Translations under genes and position numbers: made by a program
Source: Actinomyces sp.
GTDB taxonomy: Bacteria; Actinomycetota; Actinomycetes; Actinomycetales; Actinomycetaceae
Direction of reading: 5' to 3'
Assembly: GCF_030524025.1 (NCBI RefSeq)
Contig: NZ_JAUNHI010000001.1
Span: forward strand, 170,085 to 234,084
DNA: 64,000 nt
The notes under the pieces: model-generated
What the model was told of the DNA's origin: nothing
The model's input: the letters and a program-made list of their open reading frames with translations, nothing else
The model's database searches: none
Shown here: positions 18,582 through 26,929 of the stretch, piece after piece
How positions within the stretch are numbered: position 1 is the stretch's first letter
Layout: every line of letters starts with the position of its first letter

Positions 18582-19271
18582 TTACTGTCGTGGCGCCCAG
18601 CCCTCAAGCCCGGAGCCTCGATCCCAGGCGTGCACCTGCGGCCAGGTGTCGAGATCGTGCGCCGCAGGGGCCAGCTCGCCAAGGTCCACCGCTAAGGGGC
18701 GCAGGCGGCCCAGGACGCTGCGCACCGAGACGTCACGCAATGACCCGGGGCCCATGACCGACAAGATCTCCTCGCGCCGATAGACCCCCAGGAGGTACTG
18801 GGGACTCGTTCCGTCGTGGGTGCATGCGCCTGGGGCGTGGGGGGCTGCCTGCAGGGCCGACAAGAGCACGGGCAGCGCGCGCCACGACTCGGGTGCGTCG
18901 CAGGTGAGCACCGCGGTCACCGGTGCCGGCCCGTCCCTGCCCGCCGTCTCGGACAGACGAGCCAGCCCGGCGCCGATGCCTGCGACCGGTCCCCCCAAGG
19001 GCGGATCCTCCAGGGCGCGGAGCACGCCGTCGGGAAGAGCAACCTCAGATGGGGCGACGACGACGACGCGATTGATGACCCCTCGCCCACGGAGGTTCTC
19101 CAGGCCGGTCAGCAGGTGGTCGATGAGCCGTGCCCCGCGGGCGACGACGTCGGGCTTCGAGGCGCCGCCCAGGCGCCGGCCAGTGCCGCCGGCGAGCACG
19201 AGGGCGTCGGCGCCCCCGCCTCGGTGCGAACAGCTCGACTGGGCGTGGACAGTGCAGGGTCCCGGGCTCAT
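18582..19271 (-). CDS. mobA: Molybdenum cofactor guanylyltransferase (MobA)
   Basis: A 229-residue nucleotidyltransferase that joins GMP to Mo-molybdopterin, giving the bis-MGD cofactor used by NarG. The nucleotide-binding signature LVLAGGTGRRLGGASKPD is at residues 24-41, and a DxD-like VLTCDAPE is in the middle. The ATG lies 18 nt after the dop stop with GGAG-type SD sequence between, so dop and mobA look co-transcribed. The N-terminal 20 residues are not conserved. The match to MobA is clear in the N-terminal half and weaker toward the C-terminus. Confidence 0.85.
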   Translation of the reverse strand: MSPGPCTVHAQSSCSHRGGGADALVLAGGTGRRLGGASKPDVVARGARLIDHLLTGLENLRGRGVINRVVVVAPSEVALPDGVLRALEDPPLGGPVAGIGAGLARLSETAGRDGPAPVTAVLTCDAPESWRALPVLLSALQAAPHAPGACTHDGTSPQYLLGVYRREEILSVMGPGSLRDVSVRSVLGRLRPLAVDLGELAPAAHDLDTWPQVHAWDRGSGLEGWAPRQ

Positions 19272-19289
19272 TGACGCTCCCGCACTCTC

Positions 19290-21005
19290 CTAGGCGCCGG
19301 CGTTGCGTCCGTCGGCGGATGAGGTGGCGTAGTAGCCCTCGTCCCAGGCGAAGATCTCGGGGACGGCGGGGATCTCGATCCCCAGCGCCTCGAGCGTGGA
19401 GACGACGTCGTCACCCCCGGCTCGCGCCCTCTCGACCTCGGCGGCGGTGGGACGCGCCGGGTCGGGAAGAGTGACCCGCAGCAGGTGCTTGGAGCCGGTG
19501 TCGACGAGCAGCGAGGTCCATCCCGCCGCCCACACCCGGTCGGGGAAGGCCCGGAAGAAAGCGGCCCGGCCGCCGGCGCGCGTGTCGGCCGGGGCGAGGC
19601 CGACGGCTGCCGCCACCTCGTCGTCGTCGAGGATCCGGCGCACGGTCCCGTTGCGCTCCAGCGCGGCCGCCAGCCCGGTCCCGGGGGCGACGGCGGAGAA
19701 GCGCAGGTCGGCGGCCAGGATGCGCGGGTCGTCCCAGGCGCACCCGTAGCGGGTGCGCAGGTGCTCCAGGACCATGAGCTTGGCGCACCACTCGACGAGG
19801 TGCGCGGCCTGGAGCGGGCCGGCCTCCAGGGCGTCGAGGGCCTGCCCCCACAGGTCGAGGACCTCGGCGGTCTCGGAGTCGGCGTCCTCGCCGGCGGCGT
19901 CGCGGATCCCCTCGAGGAAGGCCCGCTGGACCTCCAGGGCGCCGGCGCTGCCCCCGGCCGCCAGCTCGCAGCGCACCTCCAGCGCGGGGTCGCGGGAGAA
20001 GGCGCGCAGGGCGGCCACCGGGTCGGCGAAGGACAGGCGCTCGGCCAGGGCACGTGCCCGCCCGGGGTCGGCCTCGACCAGGGACAGCAGCGCCGCCGTC
20101 GAGCCCATCCGCAGCAGGGCGGTGACCGCCATGACCGAGGAGTCGGCGGTGATGACGTGCAGGCGCCGCCACCGCGCCGGGTCGGCGTGGGCCTCGTCGC
20201 GGGTGTTGACGATGGGGCGCTCGCGGGTGGTGTACAGCGAGACCTCCTGCTCGACGTAGTCGGCGCGCTGGAAGATCTGGAAGCCCGGCTCCTGGCTGGT
20301 CTGCCCGATGCCCACGCGTCCCGAGCCGCCGATCACCTGTCGGGTGACGAGGAAGGGCAGCAGCACCGCGGTGAGCAGGTCCCAGTCGACGTCGCGGCGC
20401 ACCGCGTAGTTCTCGTGCGCCCCCCAGGCGGCTCCCTTGCCGTCGGTGTTGTTCTTGAGGACCTGGACCCGGGTGCCGCGCGCCCGGCTCAAGGCGGTCT
20501 CGGCCCGGTGCATGAGCAGGTCCCCGGCCCGGTCGTACAGAACCGCTTCGCGTGGACCGAGTGCCTCGGGGGAGGCGTACTCGGGGTGGGTGTGGTCGAC
20601 GTAGAGGCGGGCGCCGTTGACCGCGTGGCTCGCCGAGCCCCGGTAGTAGTGGGACTCGAAGGCGTTGACGCGCTTGACCCACCGGGTGGGTGCGCCGGTC
20701 AGCACCGCTCCGGCCTCCTGGTCGGTGCGCGCCTCGGGGGGCAGGGCGTGGTCGGCGCCGTCGCGCGCGTCCCGGGCGGGCAACTCACCGGAGTAGTCGA
20801 AACGGGTGCCGGCCCCCGGTTCCATGACCCGGCCCTCGGTGGAGGGCACGTGGGCGGATGCGGGCTCGCCGCGGCCCGCCGCGTCGCGGGCGTACTCGAA
20901 CAGCAGGTCGCGAGCCAGCTCGTCGGGATCGGCGGCGGGGTCATCCCTGTCCACGAGCGCGTACTCGGTCTCCACACCCATGATCCTGCGTACCGTGATC
21001 ATCAT
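19290..21005 (-). CDS. dop: Pup deamidase/depupylase (Dop)
   Basis: A 571-residue member of the Dop/PafA glutamine-synthetase-like family. Dop deamidates Pup and removes Pup from proteins tagged for the actinobacterial proteasome or for storage. Visible landmarks are the N-terminal MGVETEYAL, the RDARDG segment after the active-site region, GARLYVDHTHPEYASPE, VLKNNTDGKGAAWGAHENY, the nucleotide-site ADSSVM and the late TGSKHLL. The Dop-type N-terminal insert favours Dop over PafA. It is longer than the usual ~500. GAGAGGAA precedes the ATG. No pup, pafA, mpa or proteasome gene lies in the window; its partner here is mobA. Confidence 0.88.
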   Translation of the reverse strand: MMITVRRIMGVETEYALVDRDDPAADPDELARDLLFEYARDAAGRGEPASAHVPSTEGRVMEPGAGTRFDYSGELPARDARDGADHALPPEARTDQEAGAVLTGAPTRWVKRVNAFESHYYRGSASHAVNGARLYVDHTHPEYASPEALGPREAVLYDRAGDLLMHRAETALSRARGTRVQVLKNNTDGKGAAWGAHENYAVRRDVDWDLLTAVLLPFLVTRQVIGGSGRVGIGQTSQEPGFQIFQRADYVEQEVSLYTTRERPIVNTRDEAHADPARWRRLHVITADSSVMAVTALLRMGSTAALLSLVEADPGRARALAERLSFADPVAALRAFSRDPALEVRCELAAGGSAGALEVQRAFLEGIRDAAGEDADSETAEVLDLWGQALDALEAGPLQAAHLVEWCAKLMVLEHLRTRYGCAWDDPRILAADLRFSAVAPGTGLAAALERNGTVRRILDDDEVAAAVGLAPADTRAGGRAAFFRAFPDRVWAAGWTSLLVDTGSKHLLRVTLPDPARPTAAEVERARAGGDDVVSTLEALGIEIPAVPEIFAWDEGYYATSSADGRNAGA

Positions 21006-21096
21006 CGTTCCTCTCGCGGTGGTCCGCTCTGGTACGGCTGTTCTGAGCCGAGGTTAGTCCCTCCCGGGCCTGCCGGCTGGCCGTGCTGCCGGCTGA

Positions 21097-21178
21097 CTGT
21101 GTCAGATGCGGCGACCTCGAGGTGTCATATATCCCGATCTCGAGGTGTCATATGTCCCGATCTCGGGAGGAATGGGGT
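21097..21178 (-). repeat. Intergenic 23-bp repeat array, locus C
   Basis: On the minus strand a C/T-rich leader (about 21166-21178) is followed by two near-identical units, 21143-21165 and 21120-21142, then a diverged third unit at 21097-21119 with CGCCGCATCTG in its centre. It begins 5-17 nt after the moeA-moaC stop, co-oriented, and lies before dop. The diverged unit and its flank resemble those of locus D. Confidence 0.85.
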
Positions 21179-21182
21179 GGGA

Positions 21183-23072
21183 TCAGGCCTCGGGGCGGGA
21201 CCAGGTGCCCGAGCGGCCTCCGGACTTGAAGGTCACCCTCGCCGCGCGCAGCGCGACGGACCGGTCGATCCCCTTGAGCATGTCAACGACCGCCAGACCT
21301 GCCATCGTCACGGCCATGAGGGCCTCCATCTCGACGCCGGTGCGGTCCGCGGTGCTCACCTCACCGGTGATCCGCACACCCCAGTCCTCCACGGACAGCT
21401 CGACTCGGCAGCCGTGCACACCGATGACATGGGCCAGAGGAAGGAGCTCGGGCACCTTCTTGGCGGCGGCGATCCCCGCGACGCGCGCCACCGCGAGCAC
21501 GTCGCCCTTGGGCACGGCGCCGTCGCGCAGCGCGGCCACCGCGTGCGGCGAGCAGGAGACCTCGGCCGACGCGGCGGCGCGGCGGACCGAGACGGGCTTG
21601 TCGGTGACGTCGACCATGTGGGCGGAGCCGGCGTCGTCGAGGTGGGTCAGACGCGGTGGTGGTGAGCCCCGTCCCGGTGCGTGCCATACGGGCGCAGTGA
21701 GGACCGGCATGGCCGGAGCGGACAGCGGGATCATGGCGACCTCGTCACCGACCTCCACCTCGGCCACACTGGGATCGACGACGGCCAGCGCCTGGGCGGC
21801 CGCCAGCGAGGCCACGAGGTGGGAGCCCGAACCCAGGTGATGGGTCGGCTCGACCCAGTCAGAGGCACAGGATGCGGGCGCCGCGCCGGACGTCTCACGG
21901 GCGGTCGCCTGGCCCGCCGCGGGCGGCGCCTCGACGAAGCGCACAGGGATGTGTTGGCGTCGCCCCTGCCTCGCTGGCCAGCCCATGGCTGCGCGGGCGC
22001 GGCCCGGTGCGAGGGCCCCGGGCGTCGTCGGGGTTCTCGGAGAACCGGTGGCCGCGCCGTCGTGACCGGACAGGCGGGCAAGCGCCGGGACGACGAAGGT
22101 GGTGAAAGAGACCAACACGCTCACCGGGTTGCCGGGCAGCGCAATGAGTGGCACGTCGCGTCCGTCGGTGGACCGCACGGCGCCATGCCCCTGCGGCCGG
22201 CCGGGCTGCATGCCGACGTGGGCGAGATCGAGGCGGACGGCGCCGGTTGTCGCACCGCCCGCAAGCTGGGTCAGGGGGTCGAAGGCGCCGGCGGACACGC
22301 CCCCGGAGGTGACAATGAGATCGGCGCCGTCGGCGGCGCGGGTGAGGATCTCGGTCAGGGGACCGGCGAGGTCGGGGCCGCGGCTCACCGAGGCCAGTGC
22401 CGCCCCGTGCTCAGCCACCAGGCCGGACAGCAGCAGGGAGTTGGAGTCGGGGATCGACCCGGTGGGCAGTTCGGGTCCCGGGTCGACCAGCTCGGCACCG
22501 GTCGAGACCACGGCGACCCTCGCCCGTGGCACGGCGCGCACCCGCGCGACACCGACCGAGGCCAGCGAGGCCTGAGCCATGGCCGAGATGACGGTCCCCG
22601 CCTGCAGGAGGGGATCTCCCGGGCGCACATCCTCGCCCGCGTGACGGATGTTCTGGCCGGCGCGGGCGTGAGCGCGGACCTGAACGTGTCCGGGCAGCGG
22701 GTGGTCGCCCGGCTCCTGGTCGGTGTCCTCGACCTTGACCACGCAGTCCGCGCCTCGGGGGACCATCGCACCGGTCATGACACGCGCAGCGGTGCCGGGA
22801 GCCAGTGGCACGGGGACCGTCCCCGCCGGGACGTCGCCGGCCACAGGTAGTCGCACCGGGGTCTGGGGGCGTGCCGCTGCGACGTCGACCGCACGGACCG
22901 CGTAGCCGTCCATGGCCGAGTTGGTCCACGGGGGCACCGGCAGCGCAGCCCCGACGTCCTCGGCGAGCACCAGCCCGTGCGCCTCGGACAGTGGCACCTC
23001 GACCGCGGGCAGCGGATGAAGCGCGGACAGAACCTCCGCCAGGTACTCCTCGGGAGTCAACGTGGTCGTCAT
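21183..23072 (-). CDS. moeA-moaC: MoeA-MoaC fusion protein
   Basis: A 629-residue protein joining two Mo-cofactor enzymes that act at opposite ends of the pathway. Residues about 1-450 are MoeA (molybdenum insertase): TNSAMDGYAV, VMTGAMVPRGAD, STGAELVDPG, SNSLLLSGL, VTSGGVSAGAFD and IALPGNPVSV are all present. After a Gly/Pro-rich linker, residues about 470-629 are MoaC, part of cyclic pyranopterin synthesis with MoaA, with HMVDVTDKP, KGDVLAVARVAGI, KKVPELLPLAH and GVEMEALMAV. The ATG at 23072 has GGAAGGA upstream; a start 27 bp earlier is unlikely. The two domains are in one frame with no stop between. Confidence 0.93.
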   Translation of the reverse strand: MTTTLTPEEYLAEVLSALHPLPAVEVPLSEAHGLVLAEDVGAALPVPPWTNSAMDGYAVRAVDVAAARPQTPVRLPVAGDVPAGTVPVPLAPGTAARVMTGAMVPRGADCVVKVEDTDQEPGDHPLPGHVQVRAHARAGQNIRHAGEDVRPGDPLLQAGTVISAMAQASLASVGVARVRAVPRARVAVVSTGAELVDPGPELPTGSIPDSNSLLLSGLVAEHGAALASVSRGPDLAGPLTEILTRAADGADLIVTSGGVSAGAFDPLTQLAGGATTGAVRLDLAHVGMQPGRPQGHGAVRSTDGRDVPLIALPGNPVSVLVSFTTFVVPALARLSGHDGAATGSPRTPTTPGALAPGRARAAMGWPARQGRRQHIPVRFVEAPPAAGQATARETSGAAPASCASDWVEPTHHLGSGSHLVASLAAAQALAVVDPSVAEVEVGDEVAMIPLSAPAMPVLTAPVWHAPGRGSPPPRLTHLDDAGSAHMVDVTDKPVSVRRAAASAEVSCSPHAVAALRDGAVPKGDVLAVARVAGIAAAKKVPELLPLAHVIGVHGCRVELSVEDWGVRITGEVSTADRTGVEMEALMAVTMAGLAVVDMLKGIDRSVALRAARVTFKSGGRSGTWSRPEA

Positions 23073-23303
23073 GGCAGGTCCTTCCCTCGGCGGCAACACG
23101 GGGCGGCGCGCTGGTCAGGAGCCATCATGCCCGGTCCGAGGTGGTCCAGGACAGGTGCAGGCGCCGATCCGTACAGGCATCGCCGCCCGGTGCCCTGGTC
23201 CATGGCGCGACCCGGCGGCGTCGAGGTCAGCGCATTGCCCGGGGGCGCACCGATGGGTACGGTGAGGCGGACCGAGATGGTGGCCCGCGGCAGGAGGCGC
23301 AGG

Positions 23304-23741
23304 ATGGATAACGGGGTAGGGGCGCGGGTGGCACGTGCTGAGGTCACCGCAGCCCCACTGAGCACGGACAGCCTCGCCAGTGGGGTGGCAGACCCTGCTG
23401 CAGGCGCCTTGGTCACCTTCGACGGACGCGTGCGCGACCACGACGGTGGACGGCAGGTCACCGCGATCACGTACACCGCCCACCCGAGCGCCACCGGGGT
23501 GCTGGTGGAGATCGCGCAGGAGGTGGCCGAGCGGCCCGGGATCCGCGCGCTTGGCGTGGCGCACCGGGTGGGCGACCTGGAGGTGGGAGAGACCGCCCTG
23601 GCTGTTGCGGTCAGTGCCGACCACCGCCAGGACGCCTTCGCCGCGCTGGCTGAGATTGTCGAGGAGGTCAAGCGCCGTCTGCCGATGTGGAAGTGTCAGC
23701 ATCTGGTGGACGGTTCCCGGGAGTGGGCCAACCTCGGCTGA
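23304..23741 (+). CDS. moaE: Molybdopterin synthase large subunit (MoaE)
   Basis: A 145-residue catalytic subunit that, with two MoaD, puts the dithiolene sulfurs into cyclic pyranopterin monophosphate. Family landmarks are GALVTFDGRVRDHDGGRQV (about 33-51), ITYTAHPSA and the C-terminal KRRLPMWKCQHLVDGSREW, whose lysines line the active site. The ATG at 23304 follows a perfect AGGAGG at 6-nt spacing; the longer open frame upstream is not conserved. It is divergent from moeA-moaC over 230 bp and upstream of moaD. Confidence 0.93.
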   Translation: MDNGVGARVARAEVTAAPLSTDSLASGVADPAAGALVTFDGRVRDHDGGRQVTAITYTAHPSATGVLVEIAQEVAERPGIRALGVAHRVGDLEVGETALAVAVSADHRQDAFAALAEIVEEVKRRLPMWKCQHLVDGSREWANLG

Positions 23742-23838
23742 GGCGGGAGGTGGGCATGAGGTTGGGCCCATTGTTGCGCAACAGCGCGAGGTACCCTACC
23801 GTCGTCATCAACCTGTTCCCCGCCGTCAGGAGCCGTCA
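23742..23838 (+). promoter_or_regulatory. moaE-moaD spacer with 12-bp palindrome and -10 box
   Basis: A perfect palindrome TGTTGCGCAACA lies at 23772-23783 and a TACCCT hexamer at 23792-23797, about 40 nt before the moaD GTG. The palindrome overlaps a TTGTTG that could serve as a -35 box (15-nt spacing). This suggests that moaD has its own, possibly regulated, promoter in addition to read-through from moaE. Inference only. Confidence 0.35.
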
Positions 23839-24111
23839 GTGCGTGAGCCGGTCACCACGTCCATCGCTGTCGATCTGCGCTACTTCGCCGCCGCGGCTGA
23901 TGCGGCGGGACAGTCCTCCGAAAGCCTCGAGCTTCCCGTCGGCACGACCCTGGCCGACTTGCGTACCCGGCTGCACAGCCGCGGGGCGGAGATGGAGCGA
24001 GTCGTGCGGGTCTCGAGCTTCCTGGTCAACGCCGTCGTTGCATCGGACGACTCGGTGGTGCTGGGGGAGGGCGACCGCGTCGACGTGCTCCCGCCATTCG
24101 CCGGTGGTTGA
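23839..24111 (+). CDS. moaD: Molybdopterin synthase sulfur carrier (MoaD)
   Basis: A 90-residue ubiquitin-fold protein that carries sulfur as a C-terminal thiocarboxylate. It ends in PPFAGG, the double glycine adenylated by MoeB and thiolated. The start follows with VDLRYFAAAADAAG, typical of MoaD. The GTG at 23839 has AGGAG at good spacing, so the long open frame upstream is ignored. It faces moaA convergently with only 21 bp between the stops. Confidence 0.92.
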   Translation: MREPVTTSIAVDLRYFAAAADAAGQSSESLELPVGTTLADLRTRLHSRGAEMERVVRVSSFLVNAVVASDDSVVLGEGDRVDVLPPFAGG

Positions 24112-24132
24112 GCGACGAGCCGGTGGTGGCTT

Positions 24133-25260
24133 CTAACCGCCGATAGCGGACATTGTCCTGCCAGGCCGGGCGAATCTGTCCGCGGCCGGCGCGGGATCGT
24201 CCGCGCCGTGTCCGAGGGGTTTGTCCCAGGTCGCTCCGGCCCACAGGCGAGCCACCTCCTCGTCGTCGGCGCCTGTACGGAGCGCTGTGCGCAGGTCGGT
24301 ATGGGCGGGGGAGAACAGGCAGGTCATGAGACGCCCGTCCGCCGTGACCCGGGTGCGGTCGCAGTCGTGGCAGAACGGCGCCGTCACTGAGGCGATGATG
24401 CCGACATCACCGGCCGGGTAGTGCCGACCCTGAGAATCGGTGCCCGCGGCCACCTGCCAGTGGCGTGCGGGTCTGCGGTCCTTCCTGCCCGAGTCGGTCA
24501 GTTCGAATCCGGCACGGGTGAGGACGTCGATGATCTGCGGGCCGCTGACGACCTCGTCGATGGACCAGGAGTCCGGCGGACCCAGCGGCATGTGCTCGAT
24601 GAAGCGCAGGTGCCAGCCGCGTCTGAGGCACTCGGCCAGGAGGTGGGGGGCCGCCCGCTGCACGGTGTCGGGAAGGGCGACGGCGTTGATCTTGACCGGT
24701 GACAGACCCGCTGCCCGTGCCGCGCTCGCGCCGGCGACCGCCGCATCGAGCCTGTCGCGCCGGGTGACCGACGCGTAGGCCGAGGCGTCCAGCGCGTCGA
24801 TGGAGATATTGACGCGGTCGAGGCCGGCGGCGCGCAGGGCGGGCGCGCGAACTGCCAGCCCCAGCCCGTTGGTCGTCAGGCCGATATCCGGCTTGGCGCC
24901 GGTACGCCGGACACGCAGAACGGCGAGCAGTGCGATGACCTCCTCCAGATCGCGGCGGAGGAGTGGTTCGCCGCCCGTCAGGCGGATCCGCTCGATCCCC
25001 AGGCGCTCCACCCCGATTCTGGCCAGCCTGGCGATCTCCTGTCCGGTCAGCAACTGCGAGCTCGGGAGCCACTGCATGCCGTGAGCAGGCATGCAGTAGG
25101 TGCAGCGAAGGTTGCACCTGTCCGTCACTGCGAGGCGCAGGTCCCGCACCGTCCTGCCGAAACGGTCCACGAGCCCGGTCGTTGTGCCGTGTGCGGGCTG
25201 ATGCGAGGCCGCACCCCCGTGCACGTGGACGGCGGGTGCCTCCAGTGCCGTGGGAGTCAT
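24133..25260 (-). CDS. moaA: GTP 3',8-cyclase (MoaA, radical SAM)
   Basis: A 375-residue first enzyme of Mo-cofactor synthesis, turning GTP into 3',8-cyclo-GTP, which MoaC then processes. The SAM-cluster cysteines are C49-x3-C53-x2-C56 (DRCNLRCTYC). The second cluster near the C-terminus is CHDC-x13-C. GGEPLLRRDL and the terminal GG (MSAIGG), needed for activity in known MoaA, are also present. A TACCCT box ends 6 nt before the ATG at 25260 and no SD is seen, so a leaderless mRNA is likely. Repeat array D lies just upstream. Confidence 0.95.
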   Translation of the reverse strand: MTPTALEAPAVHVHGGAASHQPAHGTTTGLVDRFGRTVRDLRLAVTDRCNLRCTYCMPAHGMQWLPSSQLLTGQEIARLARIGVERLGIERIRLTGGEPLLRRDLEEVIALLAVLRVRRTGAKPDIGLTTNGLGLAVRAPALRAAGLDRVNISIDALDASAYASVTRRDRLDAAVAGASAARAAGLSPVKINAVALPDTVQRAAPHLLAECLRRGWHLRFIEHMPLGPPDSWSIDEVVSGPQIIDVLTRAGFELTDSGRKDRRPARHWQVAAGTDSQGRHYPAGDVGIIASVTAPFCHDCDRTRVTADGRLMTCLFSPAHTDLRTALRTGADDEEVARLWAGATWDKPLGHGADDPAPAADRFARPGRTMSAIGG

Positions 25261-25346
25261 GACACGAGGGTATCGGATGCGGAGGTGACTGGACGATGCC
25301 GCAGCTGGTTCGGTCGGGGCGGGACGGCTGGCCGAGCAGCCGGCTG

Positions 25347-25404
25347 CTTGTGCCAGATGCGGCGATCTCGAGGTGTCATAAGTCCCGATCTCGGGGGAGG
25401 GGAG
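25347..25404 (-). repeat. Intergenic 23-bp repeat array, locus D
   Basis: On the minus strand a C/T-rich leader (about 25393-25404) is followed by one good unit (25371-25393) and a diverged unit (about 25348-25370, containing CGCCGCATCTG). The diverged unit and the GC-rich flank next to it resemble locus C, suggesting a longer shared element of about 60-70 bp. Confidence 0.8.
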
Positions 25405-25482
25405 GGCGGAGCGGGACTGGGAGCGGGGGTCCGGGCAGATGTGCCCATGCGCGGTGGGCTGGGGCCACGATATGGTCACGGC

Positions 25483-25572
25483 ATGGCTCGTGTGCTCCTC
25501 GACGACGTCATCCAGACGGTGAGCCGCGACGCCGCCACCCGGCACGAGCAGGTCGGCGGTCGCCGCGGCTGA
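25483..25572 (+). CDS. Possible 29-residue leaderless small ORF or gene remnant
   Basis: An ATG at 25483 lies 6 nt after a TATGGT hexamer, the same geometry seen at clear genes here. It opens a 29-codon frame (begins MARVLLDDVIQTVSRDAA). The peptide is not recognised. It could be the surviving 5' end of a longer gene whose remainder was replaced by the 3' end of rsgA, or simply chance. No paralogue is seen in the window. Confidence 0.25.
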   Translation: MARVLLDDVIQTVSRDAATRHEQVGGRRG

Positions 25573-25600
25573 CCGGCGCGTCGTGCCTCCGCCGGGTGCG

Positions 25601-26770
25601 TCAGCGCCCGGCGGGCCTGGTCGGGTCCTCGGCCTCCAGGGCGGGGGCGAGCAGCCGCCGGAAGGACTCCACCCGCGCCCGGCGCCGGTTGCGCTCGGTG
25701 GCGTCGGGCACTCCACCTTGCCCGGCGCCCGCCTGCGTCTGTCCTGGCTCGCCGCCCTGGGGCTTCTCGGCCATCGCCTCCGCCCCCTCGTCCGCCCACT
25801 CGTCCAGGGCGCAGTCGATGACTGCTACGGCGTGTGTGCACCCCCGGGGGCAGGCCTCGGCCACCTCGGCCAGGTCGGAAAAGCCCCGCAGCACGTCGGC
25901 GCTTGAGACGTGGGAGACGCCGAAGGAGCGCACCCCGGGGGTGTCAATGACCCAGCCGCCTCCCGGGAGCTCGAGGGCCTGAAGGCTGGTCGAGGTGTGC
26001 CGGCCCCGGCCGGTCACCTCGTTGACATGGCCGGTCACGCGGTCGGCGCCCGGGACGAGGGCATTGATGAGGGTGGACTTGCCCACCCCGGAGTGGCCGA
26101 CGACGACACTGGTGTTCCCGGTCAGGGCGGCCCGGACCTCCTCGAGCCCCGAGCCCGCGGCGCGGGAGGCCGCCGCACTGCTGGCGGGATCCAGCCGGGT
26201 GGTGACCGAGCGCACCCCGAGGGGGGCGTAGAGGCTGAGCAGTGGGCCTGCGTCGGCCAGGTCGGACTTGGTCAGGACGAGCAGGGGCTCCATCCCGGCG
26301 TCGTAGGCGGCCACGAGGTAGCGGTCGATCATCCGGGGGCGGGGCTCGGGGTCGGCCACCGCCGTCACGATGACGAGCAGGTCGGCGTTGGCAACGACGG
26401 GCCTCTCGGTGCCGGCTGCGTCGCCGTCCTCCGCCGAGCGGCGCAGCAGGGTGGCGCGCTCCTCGATGCGCACGAGGCGCGCCAGGGTGCCGGTGCGCCC
26501 CGAGGTGTCCCCGACGACGGCCACCCGGTCGCCGACGACCACCTTGCCCCGTCCCAGCTCGCGCGCCTTCATCGCGGTGATGTCGCCGCTGCCGTCCTCG
26601 GTCAGGCCGAGGTCGTCGAGCCGGATGCGGTAGTGGCCGCGGTCGATGCGGGTGACAGCCCCGGTCACGGCGTCCTCGTGGGCCGGGCGGAGCTTGGTGC
26701 GCGGGCGCGAGCCGCGGCCGGGGCGCACCCGCACGCGGGGGTCGTCGGTGCCGGTGTCGCGGCGCGCCAT
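25601..26770 (-). CDS. rsgA: Ribosome small-subunit-dependent GTPase A (RsgA)
   Basis: A 389-residue circularly permuted GTPase that helps late 30S maturation. The order is G4 (LTKSDLAD, about 165), then G1 (GHSGVGKSTLIN, about 225), then G3 (DTPGVRSFG), which is diagnostic. An N-terminal OB-fold (ITAMKARELGRGKVVVGDRV) and a C-terminal zinc motif (CPRGCTHAVAVIDC) flank it. A GGAGG lies 7 nt before the ATG. The last ~45 residues are a polar extension. It is downstream of aroA with 160 bp between. Confidence 0.95.
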   Translation of the reverse strand: MARRDTGTDDPRVRVRPGRGSRPRTKLRPAHEDAVTGAVTRIDRGHYRIRLDDLGLTEDGSGDITAMKARELGRGKVVVGDRVAVVGDTSGRTGTLARLVRIEERATLLRRSAEDGDAAGTERPVVANADLLVIVTAVADPEPRPRMIDRYLVAAYDAGMEPLLVLTKSDLADAGPLLSLYAPLGVRSVTTRLDPASSAAASRAAGSGLEEVRAALTGNTSVVVGHSGVGKSTLINALVPGADRVTGHVNEVTGRGRHTSTSLQALELPGGGWVIDTPGVRSFGVSHVSSADVLRGFSDLAEVAEACPRGCTHAVAVIDCALDEWADEGAEAMAEKPQGGEPGQTQAGAGQGGVPDATERNRRRARVESFRRLLAPALEAEDPTRPAGR

Positions 26771-26929
26771 CAGCGGACCTCCACGGCGCTGTGCCCACGT
26801 GCTGGAGCTGCGGGGCGGCCCGGGGCCGCCGGGCCGGGGGCCGCGGTGACCCCGCTGCGCCCGGGCGCCCCGCCTGCGCCCACGGTCGCCAACCGCCCGG
26901 CTCGACGCGCCTCCGTCACCCGGTCCCGG

